Shown here: positions 5,230-6,086 of the stretch, in pieces
Layout: each line of letters begins with the position of its first letter
Numbering within the stretch: the stretch's first letter is position 1
Origin: Candidatus Methanomethylophilaceae archaeon
Lineage (GTDB): Archaea; Thermoplasmatota; Thermoplasmata; Methanomassiliicoccales; Methanomethylophilaceae
Assembly: GCA_017475875.1 (NCBI GenBank)
Contig: JAFVET010000193.1
Coordinates: forward strand, 1 to 6,086
Direction: 5' to 3'
Length of the DNA: 6,086 nt
Position numbers and translations under genes: made by a program
Notes under the pieces: generated by a model
What the model was told of the DNA's origin: nothing
Seen by the model: the letters and a program-made list of their open reading frames with translations, nothing else
Databases searched by the model: none

Positions 5230-6086
5230 ATGGATTACGAGGTCGATTATTCGGAGGTCGCCGGGCGCAAGGTCGACTGCCCGCCCGGATGCGGGATGTG
5301 CTGCCTCTGCCAGCCGGAGGTGCTGCCCGACGAACGCACGTTCTTCAGGAAGAACTATCCGGGGGCGCTGGTCAAGACCAAAGGCGAGATACCGTACTTC
5401 GGCCTCCAGCTCAAGAAGGGGATGGGTTCGTGCGTCTTCCTCAACGGAAGGCGCTGCGACGTCTACGACCACCGCACGCAGTACTGCAGGCAGTATCCGT
5501 ACCACCTGTACGCGAGCGACCGCCTGAAGGTGGAGCTCGACCTCTCCTGCAGGGGCGCCTGGACCGGGACCGGTGCGGACGCGCTCGAGGAAGCGAAAGG
5601 GCTGGTGCAGGCGGCGGACAAACGCATCGTCGCCGCCCTCGAGGAATCGAAGGAGGTCTACCGCGAGTTCTTCGCCAACTGCAAGGAGGCCGGAGTCTAC
5701 CAGGACCCGTCCATGCTTCGCATGACCGTTTCGGAGAACGCTTCGATGTTCTCCGACCTCGGATATCTCAGTCGTATCATGGATATGTCCACCATAGAGC
5801 CGATCATGGCCATCGCAGGGATCCGTCCGGAGACCAATCTTGACATGGCCTCGCTGGAGGAGGCAGGAAGGGAACTCGCCATGGATTCCATGTCCTCATC
5901 GGACCCCCTCAGCGTCCCCGTCTATTGCGACAAGGATTGGAACTGGAACATGTTCATGGCGGCCAACGGAAGGATCGAATGGTCGGTCATGGATGACGAA
6001 GGGGATCTGCAGCACAAAGCGTTCGCCAATGCCGAGAGCATCAAGCTCAAAGTGCCCGACGCCGATGGCAGGAAGGTGCTGATAGA
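5230..6086 (+). CDS. YkgJ-type cysteine-cluster (Zn or Fe-S) protein, 3' partial
   Basis: The frame is open to the right edge without a stop, so at least 285 aa. The N-terminal domain has the YkgJ/CxxCxxCC layout: C17, C21, C24, C25 and C27, then GSCVFL (C68), RRCDVYDHR (C76), YCRQYP (C86) and C107 in LSCRGAW. Such proteins bind zinc or an iron-sulfur cluster through these cysteines; their substrate is generally unknown. The usual RP before the CR.YP motif is RT here. A further 150 residues or so (from about 135) form a mainly helical region and then a C-terminal segment I do not recognise. I prefer ATG 5230 because GGAAGGG (5214-5220) is 9 nt upstream but would abut the alternative ATG at 5221. 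It follows pyrC directly and is presumably co-transcribed. Confidence 0.8.
   Translation, partial: MDYEVDYSEVAGRKVDCPPGCGMCCLCQPEVLPDERTFFRKNYPGALVKTKGEIPYFGLQLKKGMGSCVFLNGRRCDVYDHRTQYCRQYPYHLYASDRLKVELDLSCRGAWTGTGADALEEAKGLVQAADKRIVAALEESKEVYREFFANCKEAGVYQDPSMLRMTVSENASMFSDLGYLSRIMDMSTIEPIMAIAGIRPETNLDMASLEEAGRELAMDSMSSSDPLSVPVYCDKDWNWNMFMAANGRIEWSVMDDEGDLQHKAFANAESIKLKVPDADGRKVLI

Larger units (their letters stand above)
2319..5843 (+). other. Uninterrupted 3.5-kb frame across arsA, small gene, pyrC and ykgJ
   Basis: A single frame with no TAA, TAG or TGA runs for 1174 codons. Residues 1-389 are ArsA. The next 163 or so are a low-complexity Arg/Gly/Asp/Glu-rich translation that is the shadow of the small gene. 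About 417 residues of dihydroorotase follow, and the final 200 or so are an Arg/Gly/Pro-rich shadow of the ykgJ gene. I regard it as four separate genes with two defective or misread stops, not one polyprotein, because the two shadow segments have no protein-like character while the other frame there is clearly coding. Confidence 0.7.

Noticed and set aside
5108..5527. Sense frame of 139 codons overlapping the pyrC end and ykgJ start
   Set aside because: Arg/Ser/Ala/Thr-rich shadow translation; the overlapping ykgJ frame has the full cysteine pattern.
1..6086. CRISPR array, insertion sequence or integrase
   Set aside because: No regularly spaced repeats, transposase motifs or integrase gene were seen; the only long direct repeat is the single pair at 432-444 and 1983-1995.

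Overview
The window looks archaeal. It carries a tRNA-Met(CAU) interrupted by an intron at the canonical 37/38 position. TATA-like boxes lie about 26 nt upstream of a tRNA and of an apparently leaderless gene. One operon is joined by ATGA-type overlaps with archaeal-style Shine-Dalgarno sequences, and it encodes an archaeal single-domain ArsA ATPase. GC-rich third positions and the gene content fit a methanogenic Thermoplasmata (Methanomassiliicoccales-like) genome, but that placement is inference.

Layout: (1) 1-105 is the acidic C-terminal tail of an unidentified protein, followed by a C(UUCG)G hairpin and T-run terminator. (2) 141-2136 is an AT-richer accessory island. It holds a roughly 420-nt non-coding stretch with a decayed fragment resembling the downstream rloB-like gene, an intact AAA15/RloA-type ATPase (568-1839), and an overlapping rloB-like gene (from 1820) that is recognisable only at its N-terminus. 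This looks like an ATPase plus RloB phage-defence pair (AbiL/RloAB-like) whose effector half has decayed. (3) 2137-2244 is the intron-containing elongator tRNA-Met with its own TATA box. (4) 2319-6086 is a housekeeping-type operon: ArsA/Get3-like ATPase, a 163-aa helical protein of unknown function, dihydroorotase (pyrC) and a YkgJ-type cysteine-cluster protein that runs off the right edge.

The strangest feature is in the operon. Neither arsA nor pyrC has an in-frame stop where its homology ends. One uninterrupted frame runs from 2319 to 5843, passing through arsA, out of frame through the small gene, in frame again through pyrC, then out of frame through ykgJ. For arsA, a single missing base next to the stop/Shine-Dalgarno region (about 3479-3488) would explain this. 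For pyrC no single nearby indel gives a stop, so a substitution, a fusion to ykgJ, or a genuinely unusual end must be considered.

The operon probably brings together a soluble ArsA-type ATPase, de novo pyrimidine synthesis (the third step, carbamoyl aspartate to dihydroorotate) and a metal- or Fe-S-binding protein. Tight overlaps suggest translational coupling; a shared pathway is not evident from the sequence.
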